Shown: piece by piece, positions 53,405-61,237 of the stretch
How the letters are laid out: each line of letters starts with the position of its first letter
How positions within the stretch are numbered: the stretch's first letter is position 1
Assembly (NCBI GenBank): GCA_013177895.1
Contig: JABLXV010000011.1
Coordinates: 1-63,630, forward strand
Direction: 5' to 3'
Length of the DNA stretch: 63,630 bases
Source: Brevinematales bacterium
GTDB taxonomy: Bacteria; Spirochaetota; Brevinematia; Brevinematales; GWF1-51-8
Notes under the pieces: model-generated
Databases searched by the model: none
What the model was told of the DNA's origin: nothing
The model's input: the letters and a program-made list of their open reading frames with translations, nothing else
Program-made: the position numbers and the translations under genes

Positions 53405-56056
53405 ATGACCGCAAGCGAAATCCGCAAGAGCTTTCTCGACTTCTTCGCGGGTAAAGACCATACTATCGTTAAATCCGCGCCGCTGGTTCCCGATAACGAC
53501 CCCACTCTGCTTTTCACCAACGCCGGGATGAACCAGTTCAAGGACGTGTTCCTGAATACGGGCGCCCGCCCTTATAAACGCGCCGCCGATACCCAGAAAT
53601 GCATGCGCGTATCGGGGAAGCATAACGACCTCGACGATGTGGGCAAGGATACCTACCACCACACCCTGTTCGAGATGCTCGGTAACTGGTCGTTCGGCGA
53701 CTACTATAAAAAGGAAGCCATCGCATGGGCATGGGAACTGCTGACCGGGATATGGAAGCTCCCCAAGGATAAGCTCTACGCGACCGTGCATAACACCGAC
53801 AAGGAGGCCGCCGGATTTTGGGCGGAGCTTACCGATATCGAAAAATCGCATATCATGGAGTTCGGCGATAAGGATAATTTCTGGGAGATGGGCGAGACCG
53901 GGCCGTGCGGGCCGTGCTCTGAAATCCATATCGACCGCGGCCCCGGCACCTGCGATAAACAGCACGTACCCGGGCATGTGTGCGCCGTCAACGCCGGATG
54001 CGCGCGCTATATCGAGCTATGGAACCTCGTGTTCATCCAGTACAACCGCGAGGCCGACAGGAGCCTGAACCCGTTACCCGCGAAACATGTCGATACCGGG
54101 ATGGGTTTCGAACGTATCGTCGCGGTTATCCAGGGCAAGTTCTCCAACTACGATATCGATATATTTATGGCTATAATAAAGAAGATTGAATCGATGTCCG
54201 GGCGGAAATATAATATCGCGTCCGCGAAAGCGGGAGGCGAGCATGAGGGGATGCCGTTCCGGGTAATCGCCGACCATATCCGCGCGCTGACGTTTGCGCT
54301 CGCCGACGGGGTGATGCCGTCCAACGAGGGACGCGGGTATGTTATCCGCAAGATACTCCGCCGCGCCGCGCGTTACGGGAAAATCCTCGGGTTCGACGCG
54401 CCGTTCCTGCACGAACTGGTCGATATTGTGAGCGAGACGATGGGCGGGGCGTTCCCGGAAGTACTCGAACGCGCGAAGATGATTAAAGGCCTCATCTACT
54501 CCGAGGAGGATTCGTTCTTCAGGACGCTCAATAAGGGGATGGATAAACTCCAGGCGGTGGTCGCCAAGGTGCGGAAGTCCGGCGGAGACACGATATCCGG
54601 CGAGGACGTGTTCCTGCTGTACGACTCCCTCGGGTTCCCGGTCGACTTCACCCAGCAGGTCGCGATCGACGAAAACCTGCGTATCGATATGGACCGTTTC
54701 CTCGAACTGATGGAGAAGCAGAAGGAACGCGCCCGCGCGAGTTGGAAGGGGTTCGCGTTCGACTTCAAGGTGATCGCGGGTAAGGCTGAGCCCACCGAAT
54801 ATACCGGGGATACCGCCGACGAAGCGGAAGAGACGGTGCAGATGATAGTCAAGGACAATCAGCTAGCTAATAAAGCGGGCGAGGGCGACGATGTGGTCGT
54901 TATCGCCGCGAAAACGCCTTTCTACGGCGAGAAGGGCGGGCAGGTCGGCGACTCGGGGTTTATCGAGAACGCAAACTGCCGCATATTCATACACGACACC
55001 CGGATTTATGACGATACCTACCTGCATATCGGGCGGATCGAGAAGGGTTCGCTCGCGAAGGGCGATAAGGTGACGCTGAAGGTGGATACCGTGCGCAAGC
55101 AGGCGATCGCCCGCAACCATACCGCGACGCATCTCCTGCACCGCGCGCTCCGCGAAACTGTGGGCGAGCACGCCGCGCAGGCCGGGTCGCTTGTTACCCC
55201 GGAACGCCTGCGTTTCGACTTCACCCATCCCAAAGCGCTGACGAAAGAAGAGATAGAACGCATCGAGAATAAAGTGAACGAGGTCGTCCTGCGGAACCTT
55301 CCGGTGACGGCGGTATGTATGAGCCAGGACGAGGCGAAACGCGCGGGGGCGGTCGCCATCTTCGAGGAGAAGTACGGCGATATCGTGAGGATGATCGAGG
55401 TGCAGGCGTACTCGAAGGAGCTTTGCGGAGGCACGCATGTCCATGCCACCGGCGATATCGGCCTCATCAAGGTCGTGTCCGAAGCGTCGATATCCGCCGG
55501 AACCCGCCGTATCGAGGCGGTTACCGGGCTGAACTCCCTCTCGGATTACCGCAAGTATTTCTATAATATCAAGGAGATCGCGGGGTCGCTCAAGATCGAC
55601 GACGACAGTCTCGCCGAGCGTGTCGCCCAGCTTGCCGCGACGATCAAGGAGAAGGACAAGGAGATTGAGGAACTCAAGAAGGCGAACGCAGCGTCGGGAA
55701 TAGGCGACCTGCTGTCGAAGGCGCGTGAAATATCCGGCGCGAAGGTGATAATCGAGCGGACGGATATGGAGACCGACGCGATGGTGGCGATGGCCGACCG
55801 TTTCAGGGGCGATGTCGCAGAGGGTGTGATATTCCTCGTGAGCGGCGCGGGCGGGAAGGCGGTGCTGGTCGCGGGGGTGACGAAGAGTCTCACGGGTAAG
55901 ATCAAGGCCGGGGATATCGCGCGGGAGACCGCGAAGATACTGGGCGGAGGCGGAGGCGGACGCCCCGATTTCGCGCAGGCCGGCGGGAAGGATGTGTCGA
56001 AGATACCGGATACGCTGATAAAGGCGGAGGAGATGGTTCGCGCCGCGCTGGGATAA
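53405..56056 (+). CDS. alaS: Alanine--tRNA ligase
   Basis: Class II synthetase of 883 residues that charges tRNA-Ala. It opens TASEIRKSFLDFFAGKDHTI. The catalytic core has LFTNAGMNQFKDVFL and TGMGFERI. The editing domain has the zinc ligands HTATHLLH and CGGTHVHATGDIG, and the C-terminal C-Ala domain ends with a GGGGGGRPDFAQAGG block. All parts are in frame and of normal length. The start is ATG behind AGGAGC. Confidence 0.97.
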   Translation: MTASEIRKSFLDFFAGKDHTIVKSAPLVPDNDPTLLFTNAGMNQFKDVFLNTGARPYKRAADTQKCMRVSGKHNDLDDVGKDTYHHTLFEMLGNWSFGDYYKKEAIAWAWELLTGIWKLPKDKLYATVHNTDKEAAGFWAELTDIEKSHIMEFGDKDNFWEMGETGPCGPCSEIHIDRGPGTCDKQHVPGHVCAVNAGCARYIELWNLVFIQYNREADRSLNPLPAKHVDTGMGFERIVAVIQGKFSNYDIDIFMAIIKKIESMSGRKYNIASAKAGGEHEGMPFRVIADHIRALTFALADGVMPSNEGRGYVIRKILRRAARYGKILGFDAPFLHELVDIVSETMGGAFPEVLERAKMIKGLIYSEEDSFFRTLNKGMDKLQAVVAKVRKSGGDTISGEDVFLLYDSLGFPVDFTQQVAIDENLRIDMDRFLELMEKQKERARASWKGFAFDFKVIAGKAEPTEYTGDTADEAEETVQMIVKDNQLANKAGEGDDVVVIAAKTPFYGEKGGQVGDSGFIENANCRIFIHDTRIYDDTYLHIGRIEKGSLAKGDKVTLKVDTVRKQAIARNHTATHLLHRALRETVGEHAAQAGSLVTPERLRFDFTHPKALTKEEIERIENKVNEVVLRNLPVTAVCMSQDEAKRAGAVAIFEEKYGDIVRMIEVQAYSKELCGGTHVHATGDIGLIKVVSEASISAGTRRIEAVTGLNSLSDYRKYFYNIKEIAGSLKIDDDSLAERVAQLAATIKEKDKEIEELKKANAASGIGDLLSKAREISGAKVIIERTDMETDAMVAMADRFRGDVAEGVIFLVSGAGGKAVLVAGVTKSLTGKIKAGDIARETAKILGGGGGGRPDFAQAGGKDVSKIPDTLIKAEEMVRAALG

Positions 56057-56155
56057 TCCCATGTATGGTGTGTTTTTGTTATGAACATCATCCCGGTAAT
56101 TTCCTCTATATTATTTGATAGATTGAAAAAACGTTTGTGAAAGATAGTTTTTAAA

Positions 56156-56370
56156 GGGCAGTTCTAAAAACTTCATGGAAATGAAATGAATACGTATAAT
56201 TATCGAATAAAGAAGATTTTACTATGTCACTGCGAGGAACGCAGTGACGAAGCAGTCTATGTAATTTATTAAATGACAATAGAATAGATTGCTTCGCCTG
56301 CGCTCGCAATGACAGGGTTGTTTTCCTATTTGGTAATCTCTGAATTATTATTGAGTTATTAGAACTGCCC
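56156..56370. mobile_element. MITE-like element 2, same terminal repeats
   Basis: GGGCAGTTCTAAAAAC (56156-56171) and GTTATTAGAACTGCCC (56355-56370) match as inverted repeats at 15 of 16 positions, and are one base different from the ends of the 50111-50620 element. TAAA flanks it on both sides (56152-56155 and 56371-56374). It is 215 bases long, non-coding, and contains a palindromic repeat at 56226-56313. Confidence 0.7.
56226..56313. repeat. Palindromic dispersed repeat, family B, copy 1
   Basis: GTCACTGCGAGGAACGCAGT...GAAGCAGTCT on the left and AGATTGCTTCGCCTGCGCTC...GCAATGAC on the right form a long imperfect palindrome. A decayed copy lies at 61011-61118. It is nested inside the second inverted-repeat element. 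Confidence 0.65.
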
Positions 56371-56399
56371 TAAATAGTAAAATGTTCCCGGAGGTTTAT

Positions 56400-56595
56400 A
56401 TGATACCGTTAAAAAATCAGGAGTTTATCATCGATAAAAGCGGGAATAAAAAAAAAGGTTATTCTCGATTACGATGATTTTTTAAAGCTTATGGAAATCG
56501 TGGAAGATAATGAAGATTCAAAGTTAATAAAAAAGACGAAAAGTGAAAAAGAAATTTCTTTAGAAGACTACAAAAGGAAAAGGAAACTTGTATAA
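56400..56595 (+). pseudogene. RelB-like antitoxin, frameshifted
   Basis: GGAGG precedes ATG 56400. The frame opens MIPLKNQEFIIDKSGNKKK and then stops. Removing one A from a run of nine A residues (about 56447-56456) restores VILDYDDFLKLMEIVEDNED...SLEDYKRKRKLV, ending at 56595 and overlapping the toxin start. The size (~64 residues), the Asp/Glu-rich helix and the order antitoxin-toxin fit RelBE/ParDE-type modules. It could be a homopolymer read error, but the toxin is broken as well. Confidence 0.6.
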
Positions 56596-56841
56596 AATAC
56601 TGATAAAAAAATCCGCTGAAAAAGACTTAGACGGAATCAATGAGCCGTACCTTTCCGCGATTATAATGACATCGATTCTTTAGAAGAAAATTCGCGAAAT
56701 ACTCATGTAAAAAAGCTGGTTAATAAAAATAATGAGTATAGATTAAGGGTAGGAGATTATAGAGTTTTATTTTTTATTGAGGAAGAAGATAAAGCAATTA
56801 AAATTTCAAGGGTTTTACATAGAAAAGACGCATATAAATAG
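56588..56841 (+). pseudogene. RelE/ParE-type toxin, frameshifted
   Basis: From TTG 56588 the frame reads YKILIKKSAEKDLDGINEP and then leaves the family. Shifting one base back near 56660 gives DIDSLEENSRNTHVKKL and then EYRLRVGDYRVLFFIEEED...RVLHRKDAYK, which is the classic RelE core (RxGxYRV, HRKxxY). One base has been lost. With both genes broken, the module is probably inactive. Codon use is AT-rich, suggesting past acquisition. Confidence 0.7.
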
Positions 56842-56968
56842 AATTCGTCCGATACGCAACCCCCCGCTAAAAATACGCTGTTTCCGGTAATTTCCCTTGC
56901 GTTTTTATTGACTAAGTACTGATAGTTGATTAGTATTAACTGTCGGAAGATAAAACCCGGAGGCCGTT
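56842..56968. other. Intergenic region before the nitroreductase
   Basis: 127 bases with no gene. TTGACT (near 56908) and TTAGTATTA may form a weak promoter; nothing else is seen. Confidence 0.35.
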
Positions 56969-57520
56969 ATGGATGTTAAAAAAGCTATCGAGCTCCGACG
57001 GGCATACCGTTCGCTCGAACCGGTCGAAATCACCCGTGATATGATCGACGATCTTGCCGAAAGCGCGCGTCTCGCGCCGTCCTGCTTCAATAACCAGCCG
57101 TGGAACTTTGTTTTTGTGACCGATAAAGAGCAACTGCGGAAACTGTTCGGCTGTCTTACGAAGGGCAACGAATGGATTCAGCGGGCGTCGATGATAGCCG
57201 CGGTGTTCGGCAGTAAGGATAAGGACTGTATAGTGAAGGAACGGGAGTATTACCTGTTCGATATCGGGATGTCGGTGGCAAATATCCTTTTGCGGGCGAC
57301 CGAAATGGGTCTGGTGGCGCATCCTATCGCCGGATTTAACGAGGAATGTGTCAAAGAAACGCTTGGGATACCGATGGAATCCCGGATGATCACGCTCATC
57401 AATTTCGGGAAAAAGTCTGATGAAATTAACCCCGTCCTTTCGGACAGCCAGCGGCTTGCGGAGGCCGAACGTCCGCCGCGGAAGGAACTGAAAGATTTTG
57501 TTTATTATGATCACTTCTAA
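56969..57520 (+). CDS. Nitroreductase-family flavoprotein
   Basis: A 183-residue FMN-dependent oxidoreductase. It opens VKKAIELRRAYRSLEPVEI, with the RRAYR flavin-contact motif, and has LAPSCFNNQPWNFVFV and a C-terminal FGKKSDE. The size and blocks fit the single-domain nitroreductase fold. CCCGGAGG precedes the ATG. The natural substrate cannot be assigned; such proteins often reduce quinones, nitro compounds or flavins. A rubredoxin gene follows 218 bases later. Confidence 0.9.
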   Translation: MDVKKAIELRRAYRSLEPVEITRDMIDDLAESARLAPSCFNNQPWNFVFVTDKEQLRKLFGCLTKGNEWIQRASMIAAVFGSKDKDCIVKEREYYLFDIGMSVANILLRATEMGLVAHPIAGFNEECVKETLGIPMESRMITLINFGKKSDEINPVLSDSQRLAEAERPPRKELKDFVYYDHF

Positions 57521-57687
57521 TAACCCTCTTTTCAATTAGATTATTAAGGAAAAGAGGACAAGGAAGTGACCATTGGGCGTATTTTAAAGATATATCATTA
57601 ATAATGTTATAAATGTTAATAGTTTATGCGTCAGTCCCCGCAAGGGGGAAACCGCCCTTATAATAAAGTGAAATGACGATTTATTGC

Positions 57688-57716
57688 TTGTAAAATTGCA
57701 GGCGATTCGCTATAAT
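57688..57716 (+). promoter_or_regulatory. Promoter for rubredoxin
   Basis: TTGTAA at 57688-57693 and TATAAT at 57711-57716 with a 17-base spacer; RNA would start about 15 bases before the ATG. Confidence 0.75.
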
Positions 57717-57738
57717 AAGTAAAACAATGGAGGGCATT

Positions 57739-57900
57739 ATGCAGAAATATAAGTGTGAAGTATGCGATTGGATTTACGACCCCGCGGTCGGCGACCCTGA
57801 CGGAGGTATCGCCCCGGGAACCCCGTTTGAAAAAATCCCCGACACATGGTCATGCCCGGTGTGCGGCGCGGATAAGGGGAGTTTTGTTCCCGTCGATTAA
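57739..57900 (+). CDS. Rubredoxin
   Basis: A 53-residue iron-sulfur-free electron carrier with a single iron on four cysteines. It reads [15 protein letters not shown], then [14 protein letters not shown], and ends [17 protein letters not shown]; the two CxxC pairs are intact. GGAGGG precedes the ATG. Rubredoxins serve in oxygen or superoxide detoxification and other redox steps in anaerobes; the partner may be elsewhere. Confidence 0.96.
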   Translation: MQKYKCEVCDWIYDPAVGDPDGGIAPGTPFEKIPDTWSCPVCGADKGSFVPVD

Positions 57901-57960
57901 TCGCTCAGAACGAAATATCGATCTTCCCGCGAGTGAGCCTGAATAGATACGGAGAAATTA

Positions 57961-58410
57961 TTGAAAGAAAGGAAGGAAAAGCTCTTGTGGGAGAGAAGCC
58001 ATTATTATCAGTTTCTAAAGACTGAACTGGGATCGGGAGAGTGCACCGAGAAAGATGTGCTATGCCATCTTCCCGACTTCTATATGCTCCTCGCGGACTT
58101 GTTAAACATGATCCAGCTCGACCGTGAAGACAGAGCCTATGTCTGCGCGGCGCTGGGTTATCTGGTCGCGCCCGCCGACTGGATACCCGAACTCATTCAC
58201 GGGCCGGACGGGTATATCGACGATCTGTTCGTGACCGTCTATGTGGTCGACCGTCTTGTCGCGAAATACGGTATCGGTCCGATAAAAAGCCTCTGGGAAG
58301 GCGAGGGAGATTTTGAAACGGTCTACCCGCGTTGTCTGGAATATTCCCATGAGAAGGTCGAAAAGCTCGGCCTGACCGATAAAGTGCTCAAGTATGTAGG
58401 CCTTATCTAA
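57961..58410 (+). CDS. DUF1232 (YkvA-like) protein
   Basis: A 149-residue protein with the DUF1232 core YVCAALGYLVAPADWIPELI followed by GYIDDLFVTVYVVDRL, a short hydrophobic hairpin likely to touch the membrane. The start is TTG at 57961 with GGAG six bases before it. The role of the family is unknown. It follows rubredoxin by 60 bases, possibly on the same transcript. Confidence 0.8.
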   Translation: MKERKEKLLWERSHYYQFLKTELGSGECTEKDVLCHLPDFYMLLADLLNMIQLDREDRAYVCAALGYLVAPADWIPELIHGPDGYIDDLFVTVYVVDRLVAKYGIGPIKSLWEGEGDFETVYPRCLEYSHEKVEKLGLTDKVLKYVGLI

Positions 58411-58500
58411 AAAATCCCGCCATAATAACATTTTCATCCATGTAAATATCAATCAATCCTTCAGTTATCCCGAAAATTAGCGATAATATACTGACTGTCA

Positions 58501-58515
58501 TATCAATCATTGATA
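58501..58515. promoter_or_regulatory. Palindromic operator before tetR
   Basis: TATCAATCATTGATA is a perfect palindrome of 7-base arms around one base, directly before the tetR ribosome binding site. TATCAATCA also occurs at 58447-58455. TATACT at 58487-58492 may be the -10 box. Self-repression by the TetR product is the natural reading. Confidence 0.65.
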
Positions 58516-58525
58516 CGGAGGAAAT

Positions 58526-59146
58526 ATGGGCCGCAATAAGGAACAGAACGAGAAAAACCGTGAGAAAAGCCGCGCCGCGATAGTAGCAGCGGCGAAGAAG
58601 TGTTTCGCCGAGACGGGATATGTCAATACGAAGATGTCGGATGTCGCGAACGCCGCCGGGATGAGCTACGGCAACGTGTACTGGTACTTTCCCACTAAGG
58701 AGGAACTGCTGAAGACGATCCTCGAGGACGGATTCGCGGCGCGTGAGAAACTGATCGCCGATTCGTTCCTGACCGGGGGCAGCAGTATCGATAAGATCGG
58801 GGGGATTATCGACGGGTATATCAACCTGTACCGTAACGATTCCGAATTCGCGGCGATTTACACGTCTCTCCTCGCGCTCGGCGGGACTGAGTTCTTCAGG
58901 AGCCTCGGCCTCGACGCGGAAGCGCTGGTGCGCGGGCAAAGCGAGCTCCTGATATCCGTGTTCAAGCTCGCCGTTCAGCAGAAGACTGTGGTCGGGATCG
59001 CCCCGGAGACGCTGTCGGCGCTATTCCTGTCGTTCTTCAACGGCGTGATGATCACCTATCGGAACCAGCTCGCGCTTCTGCCCCAGGCGGAAATCCGTAA
59101 CTCCGCGCTCCGGCTGATCGGGCAGGAGAGCGTGTTTTATCTGTAA
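58526..59146 (+). CDS. TetR-family transcriptional regulator
   Basis: A 206-residue repressor type. The N-terminal helix-turn-helix lies at ~16-62 (AAIVAAAKKCFAETGYVNTKM, MSYGNVYWYFPTKEELL), ahead of an all-helical ligand domain. CGGAGG precedes the ATG. Its 3' end supplies the 32-bp direct repeat (59120-59151) that bounds the downstream insertion, so insertion happened exactly at the stop codon and left the protein intact. The target genes are unknown. Confidence 0.93.
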   Translation: MGRNKEQNEKNREKSRAAIVAAAKKCFAETGYVNTKMSDVANAAGMSYGNVYWYFPTKEELLKTILEDGFAAREKLIADSFLTGGSSIDKIGGIIDGYINLYRNDSEFAAIYTSLLALGGTEFFRSLGLDAEALVRGQSELLISVFKLAVQQKTVVGIAPETLSALFLSFFNGVMITYRNQLALLPQAEIRNSALRLIGQESVFYL

Positions 59147-59151
59147 TATTT
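59120..59151 (+). repeat. Left 32-bp direct repeat (attachment-like)
   Basis: It starts GGGCAGGAGAGCGTG, includes the tetR stop codon TAA, and ends AATATTT. An identical 32-base copy is at 60386-60417. Together they bracket the AT-rich insertion. Confidence 0.95.
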
Positions 59152-59219
59152 TCATTTATTTGCTTTTTCTTAATATTTTTTATACTATTATTCGTATAAA
59201 TATATTTATGGAGAAACTT

Positions 59220-59867
59220 ATGGAAAAAACGCAGAATAATGAAAAGAAAGTTTATCCGAAAATTCCTGAAACAAATTGGTGGGCATTAAGGAATCAATTT
59301 AATAAATCATTACCCACAAAGGTAAATGCAAGTTATTTAAAATCTTTATTAAATTTAGCCACAGATTCTGCAGCAAGAAATTTAATTAATCATCTGGAAC
59401 AGATTAAAATAATTGATAGCGATGGAAAACCAACAGATAGAGCAAATAATTGGAGGATCGATAGTAGCTATTCTCAAACATGTAAAGAGATTCTAAAAGA
59501 AGTATATCCTCAAGAATTAATTGATTTATATTCCGGAAATGATGTAAATAGAGAGTTAGTAAAAGAATGGTTTAAAAATTCCGCTGCTTTAGGTGATAAT
59601 ACTGCGGGTCAATGTGCATCATTATACATTATATTAAATAATGCCAAAGTAAAAACAAGCGAAGAAACAAAAAAAAGCATTCAAAAAAGCAAGGTTCAAA
59701 ACCCACCTAAAAATGAAACCCCACATAAAATAAGTCAAAAAAACTTGGATTCAGATGATATTCCTGCAATTCATCTAAATCTACAAATTCACATTTCTCC
59801 AGAAGCAAATTCAGAGCAAATAGAAACAATTTTTAGTAATTTAGCAAAATATATATATAGAAAATAA
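59220..59867 (+). CDS. DUF5343-like protein in the inserted cassette
   Basis: A 215-residue soluble protein. The N-terminal ~130 residues (NWWALRNQFNKSLPTKVNASYLKSLL, LINHLEQIKIIDSDGKPTDRA) look like the DUF5343 helical domain. A charged, repeat-poor linker follows, then a short C-terminal segment IHLNLQIHISPEANSEQIE, which often marks a dimerisation or effector-contact strand. I choose ATG 59220, six bases after GGAG, over the ATG at 59208. It is translationally close to the 59869 gene. AT-rich codon use marks it as foreign. A defence role is only inferred from context. Confidence 0.7.
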   Translation: MEKTQNNEKKVYPKIPETNWWALRNQFNKSLPTKVNASYLKSLLNLATDSAARNLINHLEQIKIIDSDGKPTDRANNWRIDSSYSQTCKEILKEVYPQELIDLYSGNDVNRELVKEWFKNSAALGDNTAGQCASLYIILNNAKVKTSEETKKSIQKSKVQNPPKNETPHKISQKNLDSDDIPAIHLNLQIHISPEANSEQIETIFSNLAKYIYRK

Positions 59868-59868
59868 A

Positions 59869-60360
59869 ATGAAATATAAAGACCTATTTCAACTTTTTTA
59901 TGATACAAGTAGTATAATTAAAGCCTCACCTTTTGGAAAAGAAAAAAATAAAAAAGAAAAAGAAAAATCCTTTACTTTAAGAGATTTTATAAATGATTCT
60001 GGTTTGTTAAAAGTAGTTGAAAAACTATTTAATGATGGACATCATGCGAGAGCAGTTGAAGAAGCGTTTAAGTTTTTAAATAATTACATTAAAAAAATTG
60101 CTAAAGTATCTGAAGATGGGGCAAGTTTAATGCGAAAAGTCTTTAGTGTGAATAACCCAATTATTAAGTTAAATTCAGGAAGTAATCAATCTGAAAACGA
60201 TGAACAACAAGGTTATATGGATATATTCGCTGGTTGTATGATGGGGATACGGAATCCAAGAGTGCATGAGCATGATTGGGAAGATCCTCAAGACCGTGCA
60301 ATTCAATTATTATTAATAGCAGATCATTTATTAGATAAAGTAAAAAGTGTAATAAAATAA
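59869..60360 (+). CDS. TIGR02391-like (Ymh) protein in the inserted cassette
   Basis: A 163-residue protein. RDFINDSGLLKVVEKLFNDG, HHARAVEEAFKFLNNYIKK and GCMMGIRNPRVHEHDWEDP match the TIGR02391 pattern, including the conserved RNPxxHxH near residue 128. The family is found in mobile and phage-related loci, and its biochemistry is unknown. The start follows the DUF5343 stop by one base with no separate promoter. AT-rich codon use. Confidence 0.72.
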   Translation: MKYKDLFQLFYDTSSIIKASPFGKEKNKKEKEKSFTLRDFINDSGLLKVVEKLFNDGHHARAVEEAFKFLNNYIKKIAKVSEDGASLMRKVFSVNNPIIKLNSGSNQSENDEQQGYMDIFAGCMMGIRNPRVHEHDWEDPQDRAIQLLLIADHLLDKVKSVIK

Positions 60361-60385
60361 TCTGTTATAATTTTATTTTATTTTT

Positions 60386-60417
60386 GGGCAGGAGAGCGTG
60401 TTTTATCTGTAATATTT
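60386..60417 (+). repeat. Right 32-bp direct repeat
   Basis: Identical to 59120-59151. Its last two bases are the first two of the TTGACA -35 box of bfr, so the duplication also rebuilt the downstream promoter. Confidence 0.95.
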
Positions 60418-60444
60418 GACATCCGGTTTTAAAGTTAGTATACT
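60416..60444 (+). promoter_or_regulatory. Promoter for bfr
   Basis: TTGACA at 60416-60421 and TATACT at 60439-60444 with a 17-base spacer, about 25 bases before the start codon. No iron-box palindrome was recognised over it. Confidence 0.85.
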
Positions 60445-60469
60445 TTCATAAAACCATAGGAGTTTTTTT

Positions 60470-60940
60470 ATGAAAGGAAACGAAAAATTAATCGGGGTTC
60501 TCAATTCTCTTTTAGCTGACGAACTGACGGCGATCAACCAGTATATGGTGCATTCCGAGATGGCGGATAACTGGGGATACCTCAAGCTGCATAAGCATTT
60601 CGAAAAGCGCGCGATCGACGAGATGAAGCACGCGGAGAAGCTGATCGGGCGTATTTTGTTCCTCGAGGGGATGCCGATAGTGTCGCAGTTGAAAAATATC
60701 CATATCGGCACCGATATCACAAAGATGCTCGCGAACGACAACGCCGCCGAAGCGGACGCGATCAAGGCGTATAACGAGGCGATTATCCTCGCTGGTGAGG
60801 TAAAGGACTATGCGACCCGCGATTTCCTGCAGGGTATCCTGAACGACGAGGACGCGCATATGGACGGTATCGAGGAGCTTCAGGACCAGATCAGCCAGAT
60901 GACCCTCCCGACATTCCTTACTACGCAGACTAAGGAATAG
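60470..60940 (+). CDS. bfr: Bacterioferritin
   Basis: A 156-residue iron-storage cage subunit. The opening MKGNEKLIGVLNSLLADELTAINQY is the family pattern. The ferroxidase glutamates and histidine lie in LLADELTAINQY, IDEMKHAEKLI and ILNDEDAHMD. The methionine of DEMKHAEK corresponds to the haem-binding Met52 of known Bfr, so haem binding at the dimer interface is expected. AGGAG precedes the ATG. Together with rubredoxin and the nitroreductase it suggests redox and iron management. Confidence 0.95.
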   Translation: MKGNEKLIGVLNSLLADELTAINQYMVHSEMADNWGYLKLHKHFEKRAIDEMKHAEKLIGRILFLEGMPIVSQLKNIHIGTDITKMLANDNAAEADAIKAYNEAIILAGEVKDYATRDFLQGILNDEDAHMDGIEELQDQISQMTLPTFLTTQTKE

Positions 60941-61010
60941 CGACTCATTGTTAACACCCTCACGTATGAGGCGTGTTGACAAACAAGGAAATTTGATCAT
61001 TTCCTGACAT

Positions 61011-61118
61011 TGCGATTCCCCACGTTGCAGTATACCTTCGATGTATAGGGGAAGCAGTCTGATTTATTCCTTATATGGTATTAAAATAGATTACTTTGGC
61101 TTAGGCCTCGCAATAGCA
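61011..61118. repeat. Decayed copy of palindromic repeat family B
   Basis: CATTGCGATTCCCCACGTTGCAGT, GAAGCAGTCT and ATAGATTACTTTGGCTTAGG...CTCGCAAT follow the order of 56226-56313 with many changes. No gene is supported from 60941 to 61237. Confidence 0.5.
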
Positions 61119-61131
61119 AAAATAGATTATC

Positions 61132-61157
61132 AAAAAGCCCCTCGCGGGGCTTTTTTT
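61132..61157 (+). terminator. Rho-independent terminator
   Basis: AAAAAGCCCC / GGGGCTTTTT stem with loop TCGC and T7. It is symmetric and so could end transcripts from either side; it lies about 190 bases after bfr. Confidence 0.88.
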
Positions 61158-61180
61158 ATTGAAATAAATAAAAAAGACCC

Positions 61181-61208
61181 TTGTAAATATTTTTATTTTT
61201 GTTAATAT
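61181..61208 (+). promoter_or_regulatory. Possible promoter for the 61238 gene
   Basis: TTGTAA at 61181-61186 and TAATAT at 61203-61208 with a 16-base spacer in AT-rich sequence. Confidence 0.4.
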
Positions 61209-61237
61209 ATTTATTCTTATACCTTGGGGGTATTTAA

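Larger units (their letters stand above)
59152..60417. mobile_element. AT-rich two-gene insertion bounded by direct repeats
   Basis: A 1,266-base segment between the two 32-bp repeats (one copy counted). It is far more AT-rich than tetR and bfr on either side and carries only the genes at 59220 and 59869, both on the + strand with a 1-base gap. No integrase, transposase or terminal inverted repeat is seen. Repeat length and its place at a gene 3' end resemble site-specific integration sites, though homologous or replication-slip origins are possible. Confidence 0.75.

Noticed and set aside
54863-56062. Open frame antisense to alaS (399 codons)
   Set aside because: Covered by alaS; Arg- and His-rich shadow product.
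58526-59146. TetR product as regulator of the TGAGTGA operators at 36515
   Set aside because: The palindrome next to tetR (TATCAATCATTGATA) is unrelated to TGAGTGA, and nothing else links the loci.
59152-60417. Insertion as a transposon with terminal inverted repeats
   Set aside because: The ends inside the direct repeats are merely AT-rich and do not pair; no transposase is present, and a 32-bp duplication is too long for ordinary transposition target duplications.
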